Origin: Ruegeria sp. HKCCD7303
GTDB taxonomy: Bacteria; Pseudomonadota; Alphaproteobacteria; Rhodobacterales; Rhodobacteraceae
Assembly: GCF_013111185.1 (NCBI RefSeq)
Contig: NZ_WVRE01000002.1
Location: forward strand, 951,264-1,015,263
DNA length: 64,000 nucleotides
Direction: 5' to 3'
Shown: in pieces, positions 35,834 to 44,593 of the stretch
Position numbering within the stretch: position 1 is the stretch's first letter
Layout: each line of letters begins with the position of its first letter
The notes under the pieces: generated by a model
The model's input: the letters and a program-made list of their open reading frames with translations, nothing else
Told to the model about the DNA's origin: nothing
Databases searched by the model: none
Position numbers and translations under genes: made by a program

Positions 35834-36955
35834 TCAGTTCGTGAAAAGTTCCATTACTCCGATATTTTTCGCCCGTGCCGTCAACTTTTTTGAGAACTTC
35901 TTACGGCTGACTGTGTCGAGTTCGTTCCAGAACTCTCGGCTGACACGGATGCTTCCAAGCTTACTATGGCCGTCCAGTATGTCTTCGGAATGGATCTGTT
36001 CAAGCCGCGCTGCTTTGTTAACCTCTGTCCCAATCATCGTGAACTGATGTCGTGTTGCAGAACCGAAATCTCCACTCACGACCAGCCCGATATGTAGGCC
36101 AATTCTGAGGGCCAAAGGCTCGTTTCCTATTCTAATCTCATTAACGTTCTTTACCGATTGCTCAGCGGCACGAACAGCGTCCGAACAGATTGACGAGGCG
36201 TCTTCGACTTTGCCCTTCATCACCCAAAACGCCATCAACCCGTCACCGATGAACTTATCTATGTGTCCGCCTCGATCGAGGACGGGGGACGTTTGTGCGT
36301 TGAAAAAGCGCTGAACGATGTCGGCGACGCGCTCCGGAGGCGTATTCAATGTGAACTTGCTGAATCCGACCACGTCGGAAAACCAAATTATAGCCCGCTC
36401 GATGAGGTATTCGGCTTGTTGTTCGCTCCCGGACTGCATTCGGCGACTTAAGGCGTACTGGTTTGTGTAAGCGTGTAGAATGCGCGTGTCGTCAGCCAAG
36501 TGGCGGCTAAGAGACGCAGTCTTCCTAGTCGTGTTTCGAAGTTTGATCGAGATAATTTTTGCGATGTTTCTCCAAATGATACCCGCTTCTGGGTGTGTCT
36601 CTATATTGGTCCGATCAATAACTAAAACATCGACAATACTCTCGTTTGCGACAAGGTCGTAGACACGTTGATACCCGTTGCCGGCCAAGTGTTGTTCTCC
36701 GATCACTTCGTTTCGCCGCCGAACGAAAAGAGTTTGTCCATTTAATTTAATGGCGACAGATCCATTAACGATAATCCAGAGACACTCTGCCGTATCGCCG
36801 GCACTGCAGATAGATTCACCTTCGGTGTACCTGTATCTACGTGGTTCGAGCGGCGTGGTGTCTTCGACATCGTCAATGAGTCCGGATAGCGCAAGTGCTT
36901 CCTCGTACTCTGGACCCAGCTTCTCAATTGGTGTGATCGACGCATTTTCCGCCAT
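35834..36955 (-). CDS. Class III adenylate/guanylate cyclase with N-terminal cNMP-binding domain
   Basis: A 373-aa soluble signalling enzyme. A cyclic-nucleotide-binding domain (about 35-150; SAGDTAECLWIIVNGSVAI) is followed by a class III cyclase domain with both metal Asp residues (WFSDVVGFS and FIGDGLMAF), the purine-contact Lys (HIDKFIGDG) and the transition-state Asn/Arg pair (EVNKAARLEQ). All needed residues are present, so activity is expected, with feedback through its own cNMP domain. The ATG at 36955 has GCGGAGG upstream; longer versions lack this. cAMP is the likely but not proven product. Confidence 0.9.
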   Translation of the reverse strand: MAENASITPIEKLGPEYEEALALSGLIDDVEDTTPLEPRRYRYTEGESICSAGDTAECLWIIVNGSVAIKLNGQTLFVRRRNEVIGEQHLAGNGYQRVYDLVANESIVDVLVIDRTNIETHPEAGIIWRNIAKIISIKLRNTTRKTASLSRHLADDTRILHAYTNQYALSRRMQSGSEQQAEYLIERAIIWFSDVVGFSKFTLNTPPERVADIVQRFFNAQTSPVLDRGGHIDKFIGDGLMAFWVMKGKVEDASSICSDAVRAAEQSVKNVNEIRIGNEPLALRIGLHIGLVVSGDFGSATRHQFTMIGTEVNKAARLEQIHSEDILDGHSKLGSIRVSREFWNELDTVSRKKFSKKLTARAKNIGVMELFTN

Positions 36956-37239
36956 TCGAGCCTCCGCATCCACATCCACGTCTCCTGCTCGCAGTATCAC
37001 CATAGCACGAAACCCCAAATCGAAAGTGTTGCTTGGGAAGATTGAAGGAATGCGATCTGCTCTCGGGTGGCTTGCCCGCAGTGTTCTCAAATTCCGCTCT
37101 GGGCTCGGAGTGGCCGCTCGCGGCACTAGGCCTGAATGACGGCTCTGCGGACGAAGCAGATGTTGGCGACTGTGCAGTGTTCTCGGACTGTTGGATCGGC
37201 TGTTCGCCGAACCGACTGCTCTCTTGCGACACTTCTGTT

Positions 37240-37253
37240 TTGAGCAAGATCAA
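37240..37253. promoter_or_regulatory. FNR-like box upstream of the second hsp20
   Basis: TTGAG-CAAG-ATCAA has one mismatch to the Fnr consensus and lies 68 bp upstream of the hsp20 ATG at 37322. Confidence 0.68.
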
Positions 37254-37321
37254 AGCTAACGTCGCAGTTTCTAGTAGAATCTCCTTGCATTCTGATCGTG
37301 GAAAAGGAGGAGGTTCAGAAG

Positions 37322-37825
37322 ATGCTTGAGGACAAAAAGTCACCGCAACTGTTCACTGGAACAAACCCGCTGACTGACAGTTTTCGGCGGGAGATGGAAA
37401 CAATGATGTCGCGTTTCTTTGGAGGCGCTTCACCATTCGCGCCACTTGAGACGGCTGCACAACGGACTGGTTTCCCGTCGCTTGATATGACCGGCGCGGT
37501 TTCACCTGCCATAGACATCACCGAGGCAGATACGGCTATCGAATTGACAGCCGAGTTGCCTGGACTGTCAGAAGATGACGTCGAACTCGAACTCAAAGAT
37601 GGAAGACTGACGATCCGCGGTCAGAAAAACGTCACACACGATGACAAGGGCGATCTGCGCATTAGCGAGCGGAGCTACGGCAGCTTTGCGCGAACGATGA
37701 CGTTGCCTGACACGGTAGACATCGAAAACATCAGCGCAGAGTTTGACAAAGGCGTTTTGCACATCACGATGCCCAAAACCGAGCCAAAAGAACCAAGCCG
37801 GAAAATCAAGGTATCTTCGAAATAG
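37322..37825 (+). CDS. Small heat shock protein, Hsp20 family (second copy)
   Basis: A 167-aa alpha-crystallin chaperone with a longer N-terminal arm than the copy at 31795-32211. The alpha-crystallin domain is about 65-160 (AIELTAELPGLSEDDVEL, GRLTIRGQK, GVLHITMPK). AAGGAGGAGG lies upstream of the ATG at 37322; an in-frame GTG at 37298 would swallow it. An FNR-like box is 68 bp upstream. The two Hsp20 proteins differ enough to be separate families rather than a recent duplicate. Confidence 0.95.
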   Translation: MLEDKKSPQLFTGTNPLTDSFRREMETMMSRFFGGASPFAPLETAAQRTGFPSLDMTGAVSPAIDITEADTAIELTAELPGLSEDDVELELKDGRLTIRGQKNVTHDDKGDLRISERSYGSFARTMTLPDTVDIENISAEFDKGVLHITMPKTEPKEPSRKIKVSSK

Positions 37826-37913
37826 CCGCCCAGCCAGTCCCAAGCGGCTTCAAGCGCAAAGCCGGATTTCGTGAACACTCAGAACGAAGCGCGGCTGGGG
37901 GCAGCGCCCCTGG

Positions 37914-38249
37914 TCATGTCGTCTGGTCGTCCATTTTAGCATCTGGCGCGTTTGTCATAACAGACGATATACCTTTGTCCCGAGCAGCTTCGCTGCTGTA
38001 GGTTTCGCTTGTACCGATCACTTGTCCGTTCGACGCTTTCAAATTGAACATTGGTTGCCCAGAAGATGCGGTCTTGCGTTCAAATCTGCCGTCCATCGCA
38101 GCATTTTTTCGAACTGACTCGATCCCGTTTTCCGCGCTGGCTTTTTGTTTGTAGCCCTCGCTGGCAAGGATAATCTCACCGTTTCCGGCCTTCAGCCGAA
38201 ACCGGTACTCCCCGGCTTTGTCTTTGTAGAGTTCGAACTTGCCCGCCAT
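37914..38249 (-). CDS. yegP: YegP-family (DUF1508) protein
   Basis: A 111-aa protein made of two tandem DUF1508 units: FELYKDKAGEYRFRLKAGNG with SEGYKQKASAENGI, then FERKTASSGQPMFNLKASNG with SETYSSEAARDKGI. The family is small, cytosolic and stress-associated in other bacteria, with no known enzymatic role. It converges on hsp20. A GTTC-N6-GAAC palindrome lies just upstream (38272-38285). Confidence 0.93.
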   Translation of the reverse strand: MAGKFELYKDKAGEYRFRLKAGNGEIILASEGYKQKASAENGIESVRKNAAMDGRFERKTASSGQPMFNLKASNGQVIGTSETYSSEAARDKGISSVMTNAPDAKMDDQTT

Positions 38250-38271
38250 AAGAAATTAACTCCCAACCAGT

Positions 38272-38285
38272 GTGTTCACATGCGA
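38272..38285. promoter_or_regulatory. Palindrome upstream of yegP
   Basis: GTTC-ACATGC-GAAC is an inverted repeat (extended by T/A on either side) 23 bp upstream of the yegP ATG. It does not match the usual alphaproteobacterial LexA spacing (GTTC-N7-GTTC), so the cognate regulator is unknown. Confidence 0.35.
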
Positions 38286-38519
38286 ACAATGAGGTTAATT
38301 TTGGCGTTTTGGCAAGAAACTCCGGTAATTGCCGCCAAACAACTCTACGCGGCACATCGCACCAAAGCGCTTGGGAGTCGGAGACCCTCAGCGTCATGCT
38401 GGGAGCGGCCATTAGGTGGCTAAACGTGAACGACTGCTGTGCCGGACAAAACCGCCATTGCTTAGCGAGTGAATGGTTCCGAACTACGACTGCCTTCGCC
38501 TAAGAATATTCGACTGAAA

Positions 38520-39086
38520 TCACCTGTTACGAGCTCTGCTCAATGTGACGGGCGTCATTCCCAGGTATGAAGCAATGTGGAAATGGGCAAACAGCGCTTC
38601 ATACCCCGGGTGTACCTTTCGAAACCACTCTAAACGTTGCCGCGCGCTCAATGCTGCAAGGCACCACTCGCGTCCGACTTTGCGGGTCAACTCCTCGCGC
38701 ATTAAGTTGTTACCCCATTCGCGTATGCTTTCGAAATTCACCATTAGGTCCATCAACTGCGCAGCTGGCATTGTCGCAGCAACGGCGTCATCCAAAATCT
38801 CAATATCCACCAACGAACATCCAACTGACGTTCTGGCCATGTTGGGCGTTATCACCATTGGAGCGGCGTACAGGTTCAGGGTTACCTCCGTACCCTCGGC
38901 ATCGGTGACTACGCTTCGCGCACGTCCACTTAGTAGGAAATACTCATTCTCGTCTCGCTCACCTTGGCTCGACATGTAAGTTCCGATTGGCCAGTTACGA
39001 ACTTCGAATGCATTTACCAGTGTCTCCCGATCTTTGTCCGGGAGTTCCATCATGAATTCTTCGATGGTTTTCAGATGAATTTCCAC
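38520..39086 (-). CDS. Crp/Fnr-family transcriptional regulator (no Fe-S cysteines)
   Basis: A 188-aa regulator: cyclic-nucleotide-binding-like beta roll at about 10-120 (GERDENEYFLLSGRARS) and a C-terminal winged helix ending FHIASYLGMTPVTLSRARNR, where TLSR is the recognition-helix motif. It lacks the N-terminal Cys cluster of oxygen-sensing Fnr, so it is not FnrL itself. A perfect palindrome lies 22 bp upstream in the divergent promoter with the membrane protein at 39177, suggesting autoregulation. Confidence 0.9.
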   Translation of the reverse strand: MEIHLKTIEEFMMELPDKDRETLVNAFEVRNWPIGTYMSSQGERDENEYFLLSGRARSVVTDAEGTEVTLNLYAAPMVITPNMARTSVGCSLVDIEILDDAVAATMPAAQLMDLMVNFESIREWGNNLMREELTRKVGREWCLAALSARQRLEWFRKVHPGYEALFAHFHIASYLGMTPVTLSRARNR

Positions 39087-39107
39087 TCCATGCGCCCCTA
39101 ACTCACG

Positions 39108-39121
39108 TTATCAAATGATAA
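39108..39121. promoter_or_regulatory. Palindromic operator candidate between crp-like and membrane protein genes
   Basis: TTATCA-AA-TGATAA is a perfect inverted repeat in the 90-bp gap between two divergent genes, one of which encodes a Crp-family regulator. The position suits control of both genes by that regulator. Confidence 0.5.
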
Positions 39122-39176
39122 TGCTTGAACCGGCCGCGCACTGATAGTCCAGCATCGTCAATGTTGGAGAACATCT

Positions 39177-39734
39177 ATGAATAACTCACTTCCCTACCCA
39201 CATCATGGTTCACGAATCCTGCTGTTCTGGTGCGCCGCGATGCTCGTCTACTTTCTTATGGTCTTCGGTTCGCTTGTAGACATTGAACAGATCACCGGGG
39301 TTAGGGCATTCGACATGCGCCCAAACGGCTATTCCTACGCTGATGCCCTGGCACTCATTTCCGCACTCGGAGAAGAAGGACGACGAGTTTATCTTACCAT
39401 GCAAATTCCACTGGACACGGTGTACCCGGCTCTATTGGCGATTTCGAGCGCCAGTTCGCTTTATTGGTTGTCGCAATCCTTTGGCTCGACTGCTCGATGG
39501 TATCGAGCCGTTGCCGCTGTAGCTTATCTTGCGGCAATCGCGGACTATGCTGAGAATGGGTTGATCGTCTGGATGCTAAATGCCGGTCTTGGCGTTCCCG
39601 AAGCACTGGTTACAGCGGCAAGTTTGGCGTCGGTGAGCAAGGCTATCTTTTCGACGATTGTGTTTACCACCTTGCTGATTGCACTAGTCGAGTTCGCTAT
39701 ACGGAGAATACGTCAGCGACCAAAGGTCAATTGA
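39177..39734 (+). CDS. Membrane protein of unknown function
   Basis: A 185-aa protein with four predicted transmembrane helices (about 15-35, 75-95, 105-130 and 145-172). TTGGAG lies seven bases before the ATG. I do not recognise the family. It is divergent from the Crp-like gene and shares its palindromic promoter region, so it is a likely target of that regulator. Confidence 0.72.
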   Translation: MNNSLPYPHHGSRILLFWCAAMLVYFLMVFGSLVDIEQITGVRAFDMRPNGYSYADALALISALGEEGRRVYLTMQIPLDTVYPALLAISSASSLYWLSQSFGSTARWYRAVAAVAYLAAIADYAENGLIVWMLNAGLGVPEALVTAASLASVSKAIFSTIVFTTLLIALVEFAIRRIRQRPKVN

Positions 39735-39875
39735 ACGTCCGCTTTGGACTCGAAGCGGTTGCTCGTAGAGTTTGGGCGAACGTCTGCTGTGTGGACGGAG
39801 CAGACATTCAAAGCAAAGGCCGATGCCGCCAGCGGCCCTTCGGATTTAGAAAGCTTGCAAGGCGGAACGGCAGCG

Positions 39876-40262
39876 ATGCACAGTGGACGCATGTCAACCT
39901 TTCAACGGATCATTCTACCTGCAACCACTCTGATGGTTGTTGGTACTGCGGTAGTGTCTTTGGAGATGTCCTGCACTCACCCTGACAGGCCAAATCACAC
40001 GTATAGCATTGACGGTGATCAGGGTGTCTTTACCTGGGATGACCACGACATCGAACGCACTTGGTTGCTCAAGTGCAATGATCAACGAAACGGCTTTTAT
40101 GCTTGCCAAAGGTCAGAGAGCTTCGGCGAGCGCGGCGCTAGCGTGATTACTTTCGTGATGCTTCCAGATGGAATCTTAATCCAAAGCGGCTATTGGGCTC
40201 TGCTCGATACTAGCCGCGTCAGCGTAACATCAGGCTTCGTTTGTGAGACCGAAGGCAATTGA
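39876..40262 (+). CDS. Small exported protein of unknown function
   Basis: A protein of about 128 aa with an N-terminal hydrophobic segment (IILPATTLMVVGTAVVSLEM) followed by a Cys (MSCTHPD) that could be a lipobox-like site, and a soluble domain with three further Cys residues. No family is recognised. The start is uncertain: ATG at 39876 and at 39891 are both possible. It lies 140 bp after the membrane protein gene. Confidence 0.5.
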   Translation: MHSGRMSTFQRIILPATTLMVVGTAVVSLEMSCTHPDRPNHTYSIDGDQGVFTWDDHDIERTWLLKCNDQRNGFYACQRSESFGERGASVITFVMLPDGILIQSGYWALLDTSRVSVTSGFVCETEGN

Positions 40263-40626
40263 CCGCTTTGCGGACAAAGCTGTCGTTAGCTGCATTGCAG
40301 CACGTTTGGTTTGAGTGAACGACTGCTTGAGCGTGCTCAATCTTGGTCTTGGTTAGCGGATCGAGAGTCTCAAGCGGGTCTCAGTTCAGACTTTGAAACT
40401 TCCAACCAATGCGACGCTTTAGTTATTTGAAGCCGATAGTAAGCGTCAACTCGTCCTCTTCAGAAGTTTAGGGCGAGCTCAGCCGTTCATTGAGGAACCG
40501 CTATGATTAACCAAATCTGAGCTCGAAAAAGGCGGGAAATACTATTTCAAGTAAGCCCTAAACTGAACACAGTTAATTTCAGAGCGCTGCCTTGACGGGC
40601 GCAATTCCATTGATGATGGTTATTTT
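40263..40626. other. Intergenic stretch with a dispersed short repeat
   Basis: About 360 bp with no supported gene. It begins with one copy (40259-40281) of the GACCGCTNTGCGGACAAA-type short element seen at several gene ends in this window. Confidence 0.45.
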
Positions 40627-41013
40627 ATGAGCGCTTTGAGAACACTTTTGCTTTCAAATCTGTGCACCCTGGTGTCTTCTGGGTTGCTATATGCGGAAAG
40701 TGGGATCGTAAAGTCCTTTGCGGGTTGTGCAGGGCGATTCTCGGCTGAAATGGAACACGCGTGGCTTTTGAACGATCCAAAAGCTCAGGACTATGAACTG
40801 CGGCGCGGCGGATTTATCTCATTGCTGGAAGCGACTACGACAGCGGACAACGCAGAATTTGTCCTAAGCCACAGGGTGAATTCCAAACACGCGCATGCAC
40901 GTTTGCTGCAAACCGCGACCTTTGCTTCGGATGAGGTGAAAGCAAGTGCGGCGCGCCGTACCGCCAAGCAGTATTTGGATCAGTGTAATCTGTTGATCCT
41001 GGGCGGTGTATAA
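40627..41013 (+). CDS. Small periplasmic protein of unknown function
   Basis: A 128-aa protein with a signal peptide (cleavage after about LLYA, residue 23) and a helical domain with three Cys residues (FAGCAGRFSAEM, QYLDQCNLL). Family members with this CAGRFSAEMEHAW pattern occur in Rhodobacteraceae as hypothetical proteins as far as I recall; no function is known. The ribosome-binding site is weak. Confidence 0.65.
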   Translation: MSALRTLLLSNLCTLVSSGLLYAESGIVKSFAGCAGRFSAEMEHAWLLNDPKAQDYELRRGGFISLLEATTTADNAEFVLSHRVNSKHAHARLLQTATFASDEVKASAARRTAKQYLDQCNLLILGGV

Positions 41014-41299
41014 GAGTCGCTTCGCTGCGTTGCCGCATTTTTAAGCGAGACATGCTGCGCTGCCGCAAAATCAGGCAATACCCTCAATCTGTCCAGTAAC
41101 TCGGGTCATGAGACTCTGAGTGTTGTGGAGAACTATCCTAGCACTATGGAGTGCCGCAAGACGGCTTGGAACATGTGCGAAGGTGCCCGGCCTAGGAACC
41201 TGAAGACGCCCTCGCACACCGCAATTATGCGTAGTGGGTATATGGGACGTTTAAGCGCCCCGAACAACCCTGCTGCGCGTCGCATAAAAGGAAATGCTG

Positions 41300-42574
41300 A
41301 TGCACACCAAACTTCTCACCACAACCGCCGCAGTCCTGTTGGCCAGTTCATTGCCTGCACTGGCCGATTGCCCGATCAAGATTGGCGTCCTTCATTCGTT
41401 GTCTGGCACCATGGCCATTTCGGAAACGACGCTGAAAGACACAATGGAAATGCTAGTCGAACAGCAAAACGAAGCCGGTGGTCTTTTGGGGTGCGAGCTT
41501 GAAGCCGTCGTTGTAGACCCGGCCTCGGACTGGCCACTGTTTGCCGAAAAGGCGCGTGAGTTGCTGACAGTGCATGAAGTTGACGTGATCTTTGGCAACT
41601 GGACTTCTGTTTCCCGCAAATCCGTCCTGCCGGTAATCGAAGAATTGAATGGACTGCTGTTCTATCCGGTTCAGTACGAGGGCGAAGAAAGCTCGAAAAA
41701 CGTATTCTACACAGGTGCCGCGCCGAACCAGCAGGCGATCCCAGCCACGGATTACTTCTTGGATGAGCTGGAAGTTGAAAAATTCGCGCTGCTGGGAACC
41801 GACTACGTCTATCCGCGAACCACGAACAACATCCTCGAAAGCTATCTGAAGCAAAAGGGCATCGCGGAAGAGGACATTTTCGTTAACTACACGCCGTTCG
41901 GTCATTCGGACTGGTCCAAGATTGTGGCCGACGTGGTCGCGCTTGGCGCAGACGGCAAGAAAGTCGGAGTGATTTCGACCATCAATGGCGATGCGAACGT
42001 CGGTTTCTACAAGGAACTTGCTGCCGCCGGTATCTCGGCTGACGACATTCCGGTTGTCGCCTTCTCGGTCGGTGAGGAAGAGTTGGCCGGTCTGGATACC
42101 ACCAACCTCGTCGGTCACCTGGCGGCCTGGAACTATTTCCAGTCGGCCGAAAGCGATGCGAACGAGGCATGGGTCGAAGCGTGGAAAGCCCGCATGGGTG
42201 AAGACCGTGTGACCAACGACCCGATGGAGGCCCACTACATCGGCTTCAATATGTGGGTGAACGCGGCGACTGCTGCCGACACCACCGATGTCGACGCCGT
42301 TCGGACCGCCATGTACGGTCAGGAATTCCCGAACCTGACAGGCGGCACCGCTGTGATGTTGCCCAACCACCATCTGGCCAAGCCGGTTCTGATCGGTGAA
42401 ATCCAGGAAGACGGTCAGTTCGACATCATCAGCCAGACAGAAGAAGTTCCGGGCGACGCCTGGACCGACTATTTGCCTGAATCCGCCATTCTCGTGTCGG
42501 ATTGGAAACAGCTGGGTTGCGGTATGTACAACACCGAAACTGAGAGCTGCGTACAGATCAAGTCCAACTACTAA
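41300..42574 (+). CDS. urtA: Urea ABC transporter substrate-binding protein
   Basis: A 424-aa periplasmic binding protein for urea, first gene of urtABCDE. It has a signal peptide (cleavage after about ALA, residue 22) and the UrtA-specific regions IKIGVLHSLSGTMAISE, FGNWTSVSRKSVLPVIE and YPVQYEGEESSKN. ATG at 41300 was chosen over 41294 because AAAGGA is correctly spaced for it. It is followed by a strong hairpin and then urtB, an arrangement that gives more binding protein than permease. Confidence 0.96.
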   Translation: MHTKLLTTTAAVLLASSLPALADCPIKIGVLHSLSGTMAISETTLKDTMEMLVEQQNEAGGLLGCELEAVVVDPASDWPLFAEKARELLTVHEVDVIFGNWTSVSRKSVLPVIEELNGLLFYPVQYEGEESSKNVFYTGAAPNQQAIPATDYFLDELEVEKFALLGTDYVYPRTTNNILESYLKQKGIAEEDIFVNYTPFGHSDWSKIVADVVALGADGKKVGVISTINGDANVGFYKELAAAGISADDIPVVAFSVGEEELAGLDTTNLVGHLAAWNYFQSAESDANEAWVEAWKARMGEDRVTNDPMEAHYIGFNMWVNAATAADTTDVDAVRTAMYGQEFPNLTGGTAVMLPNHHLAKPVLIGEIQEDGQFDIISQTEEVPGDAWTDYLPESAILVSDWKQLGCGMYNTETESCVQIKSNY

Positions 42575-42585
42575 GAACCTGAATT

Positions 42586-42614
42586 CCTCGGGGCGCACGA
42601 GTTGTGCCCCGAGG
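42586..42614 (+). promoter_or_regulatory. Hairpin between urtA and urtB
   Basis: An inverted repeat CCTCGGGGCGCA...TGTGCCCCGAGG with a 5-nt loop lies 11 bp after the urtA stop and 22 bp before urtB. It is not followed by a T run, so it is more likely an mRNA-stabilising or attenuating structure than a terminator. Confidence 0.75.
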
Positions 42615-42636
42615 CTCAAAACAAAGGTCTTCCTAA

Positions 42637-44592
42637 ATGACGCTTCCGTTCAGGCGGGCAGTGCTTGCCCTGCTGGTCCTTGTGGCCCCTACCCTTTTGC
42701 AAGCGCAATCCGCAGACGCCCCGGTTCAGCAGATATTGCGGTCCCACGCGGAGGTGATCCAGAAATCCTCTCGCAAGACGATTGGCCCCGCGATTGACGC
42801 GTTGGCGCAAAGTGGACTGCCGGAAGCGCAGACCGTTCTGGAGCGTTGGCAGGCCAAGGACATGTGGTTCAACAAAGAAACCGGTCTTTTTGTCTTTGCC
42901 TCAACGGCTGACGGTGGGTTGCAGATTTTTGATGTATCTGACGGTGTCGAGATCGGAGTTGTCGATAAGAAGGAATACAAACAACTCAAACCCAATTCTG
43001 GTATTCGCGGGTTGATCGCGTCTGCCCTGGTACAGTTTCAGCTGAACGACCCCAATCCCAGGACACGCGACGCTGCTTTGACAGCGATTGAGCGAGACGC
43101 CGAGGCGTCGCACCTGTCTGCCCTGCGGGGTTCCATCGAAGCTGAACAAGACGCCGACCTCAAGGCGCGCAAAGACCGGTTGGAACGCTTGCTCACCATT
43201 CGCTTTGATGAGGATGAGGCTGCGAGGCTTGCTGCAATCGACAGCTTTGCCGGCGATCTGGGTGTAGATGTCAGGGCAACGCTCAATCCTTTGGTTTCAT
43301 CCGAAATCAAGGTCGCAGATCAAATCCCGGACGGTGCGGTTGGCATTGAGGTCGGATCAGACGAGTTGACGCAGGACCAGGCCTATAAACTTCTTGTCGC
43401 AAATGGGTTGGCCCCGGAACCGGTGGATGCCGCAGCGGTAAAGCAAACCCTGATCGCCAACATAAACGGCGATACCGTTGCGGGTGTACAAGTGGCGAGC
43501 CTTGACGAGGACGCCGCCCGAGAGGCCGCGTATCAGGTGTTGGCCCAGCAAGGTCTTGCGACCCCGCTGGTGACACAGGAAGATATTGCCGAAACTGTTC
43601 AAAAGCATAAGTTTTTCAAGGTTTACGTCTCAGCCCCCCTGCCCATCGCTCTTGCTGCGCAGGCGGCTTTGGACAACATCGAAACGCAGGTTGCTTTGAA
43701 CCAGACAGCGGATCTGGTGTTGGACGCGCTGTCTCTGGCCTCGATCTATTTCCTTGCGGCGATCGGTCTTGCGATCACCTTCGGGGTCATGGGCGTGATC
43801 AATATGGCGCATGGTGAGTTTATCATGATGGGCGCCTATACCGGCTATGTGGTGCAGTTGTTCATTCCTGACCTGACGCTTTCGATACTTGTGGCCATTC
43901 CCTGCGCGTTTCTCGTGACCTTCGGGGCCGGAGTTCTGCTGGAGCGGCTGGTCATTCGGTGGCTGTATCACCGCCCGCTAGAGACGTTGCTGGCAACCTT
44001 CGGCGTTTCCATTGCCTTGCAGCAACTGGCCAAGAATATATTCGGCACGCAGGCGCGTCCTCTGACGGCTCCGGCATGGTTGGATGGGTCGATGGTTCTG
44101 AACGACATCGTGTCGATCAGCTACATCCGCATCGCGATCTTCGTTCTGGCGCTGCTGTTTCTGTCGCTATTCCTTATCGTCATGAACCGAACTCGGCTGG
44201 GGCTTGAGGTGAGGGCCGTAACCCAGAACAACCGCATGGCATCCTCGATGGGGATCAACCCGGACCGGATCAACATGTTGACGTTCGGTCTGGGCTCGGG
44301 CATTGCTGGCATCGCCGGCGTGGCCATCGGGCTGTACGCCAAAGTCACGTCCGAGATGGGCTCTGACTACATCGTGCAAAGCTTTATGACGGTGGTCGTC
44401 GGCGGCGTTGGCAACATCTGGGGCACGCTGCTGGGCGCGACGATGGTTGGAACGCTGCAAAAGGGGATCGAGTGGTTCAACCCGTCCAATACGCTGGCGG
44501 CGCAGACCTACATGATCCTTTTCATCATCCTGTTCATTCAATTCCGACCGCGCGGGATCATCGCGCTCAAAGGTCGGGCGGCGGAAGCGTGA
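42637..44592 (+). CDS. urtB: Urea ABC transporter permease, first subunit
   Basis: A 651-aa branched-chain-type permease. The C-terminal roughly 300 residues form the LivH-like membrane domain (GVINMAHGEFIMMGAY, GVGNIWGTLLGA). The N-terminal 350 residues begin with a signal sequence and are a periplasmic helical domain, which is a known extra domain of UrtB and is long here. Two bp separate its stop from urtC. Confidence 0.95.
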   Translation: MTLPFRRAVLALLVLVAPTLLQAQSADAPVQQILRSHAEVIQKSSRKTIGPAIDALAQSGLPEAQTVLERWQAKDMWFNKETGLFVFASTADGGLQIFDVSDGVEIGVVDKKEYKQLKPNSGIRGLIASALVQFQLNDPNPRTRDAALTAIERDAEASHLSALRGSIEAEQDADLKARKDRLERLLTIRFDEDEAARLAAIDSFAGDLGVDVRATLNPLVSSEIKVADQIPDGAVGIEVGSDELTQDQAYKLLVANGLAPEPVDAAAVKQTLIANINGDTVAGVQVASLDEDAAREAAYQVLAQQGLATPLVTQEDIAETVQKHKFFKVYVSAPLPIALAAQAALDNIETQVALNQTADLVLDALSLASIYFLAAIGLAITFGVMGVINMAHGEFIMMGAYTGYVVQLFIPDLTLSILVAIPCAFLVTFGAGVLLERLVIRWLYHRPLETLLATFGVSIALQQLAKNIFGTQARPLTAPAWLDGSMVLNDIVSISYIRIAIFVLALLFLSLFLIVMNRTRLGLEVRAVTQNNRMASSMGINPDRINMLTFGLGSGIAGIAGVAIGLYAKVTSEMGSDYIVQSFMTVVVGGVGNIWGTLLGATMVGTLQKGIEWFNPSNTLAAQTYMILFIILFIQFRPRGIIALKGRAAEA

Positions 44593-44593
44593 T

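Noticed and set aside
37887..37915. GC hairpin after yegP as a strong terminator
   Set aside because: A GGGGGC/GCGCCCC stem is present but no T run follows on the minus strand, so only a weak structure can be claimed.
38520..39086. Crp-family gene as the FnrL that controls the boxes
   Set aside because: It has no N-terminal Cys cluster for an Fe-S centre and a recognition helix without Glu of ExxSR; the real FnrL is probably elsewhere.
41453..42619. 388-codon minus-strand open frame opposite urtA
   Set aside because: Complete overlap with urtA, no ribosome-binding site and no recognisable domain; a composition effect.
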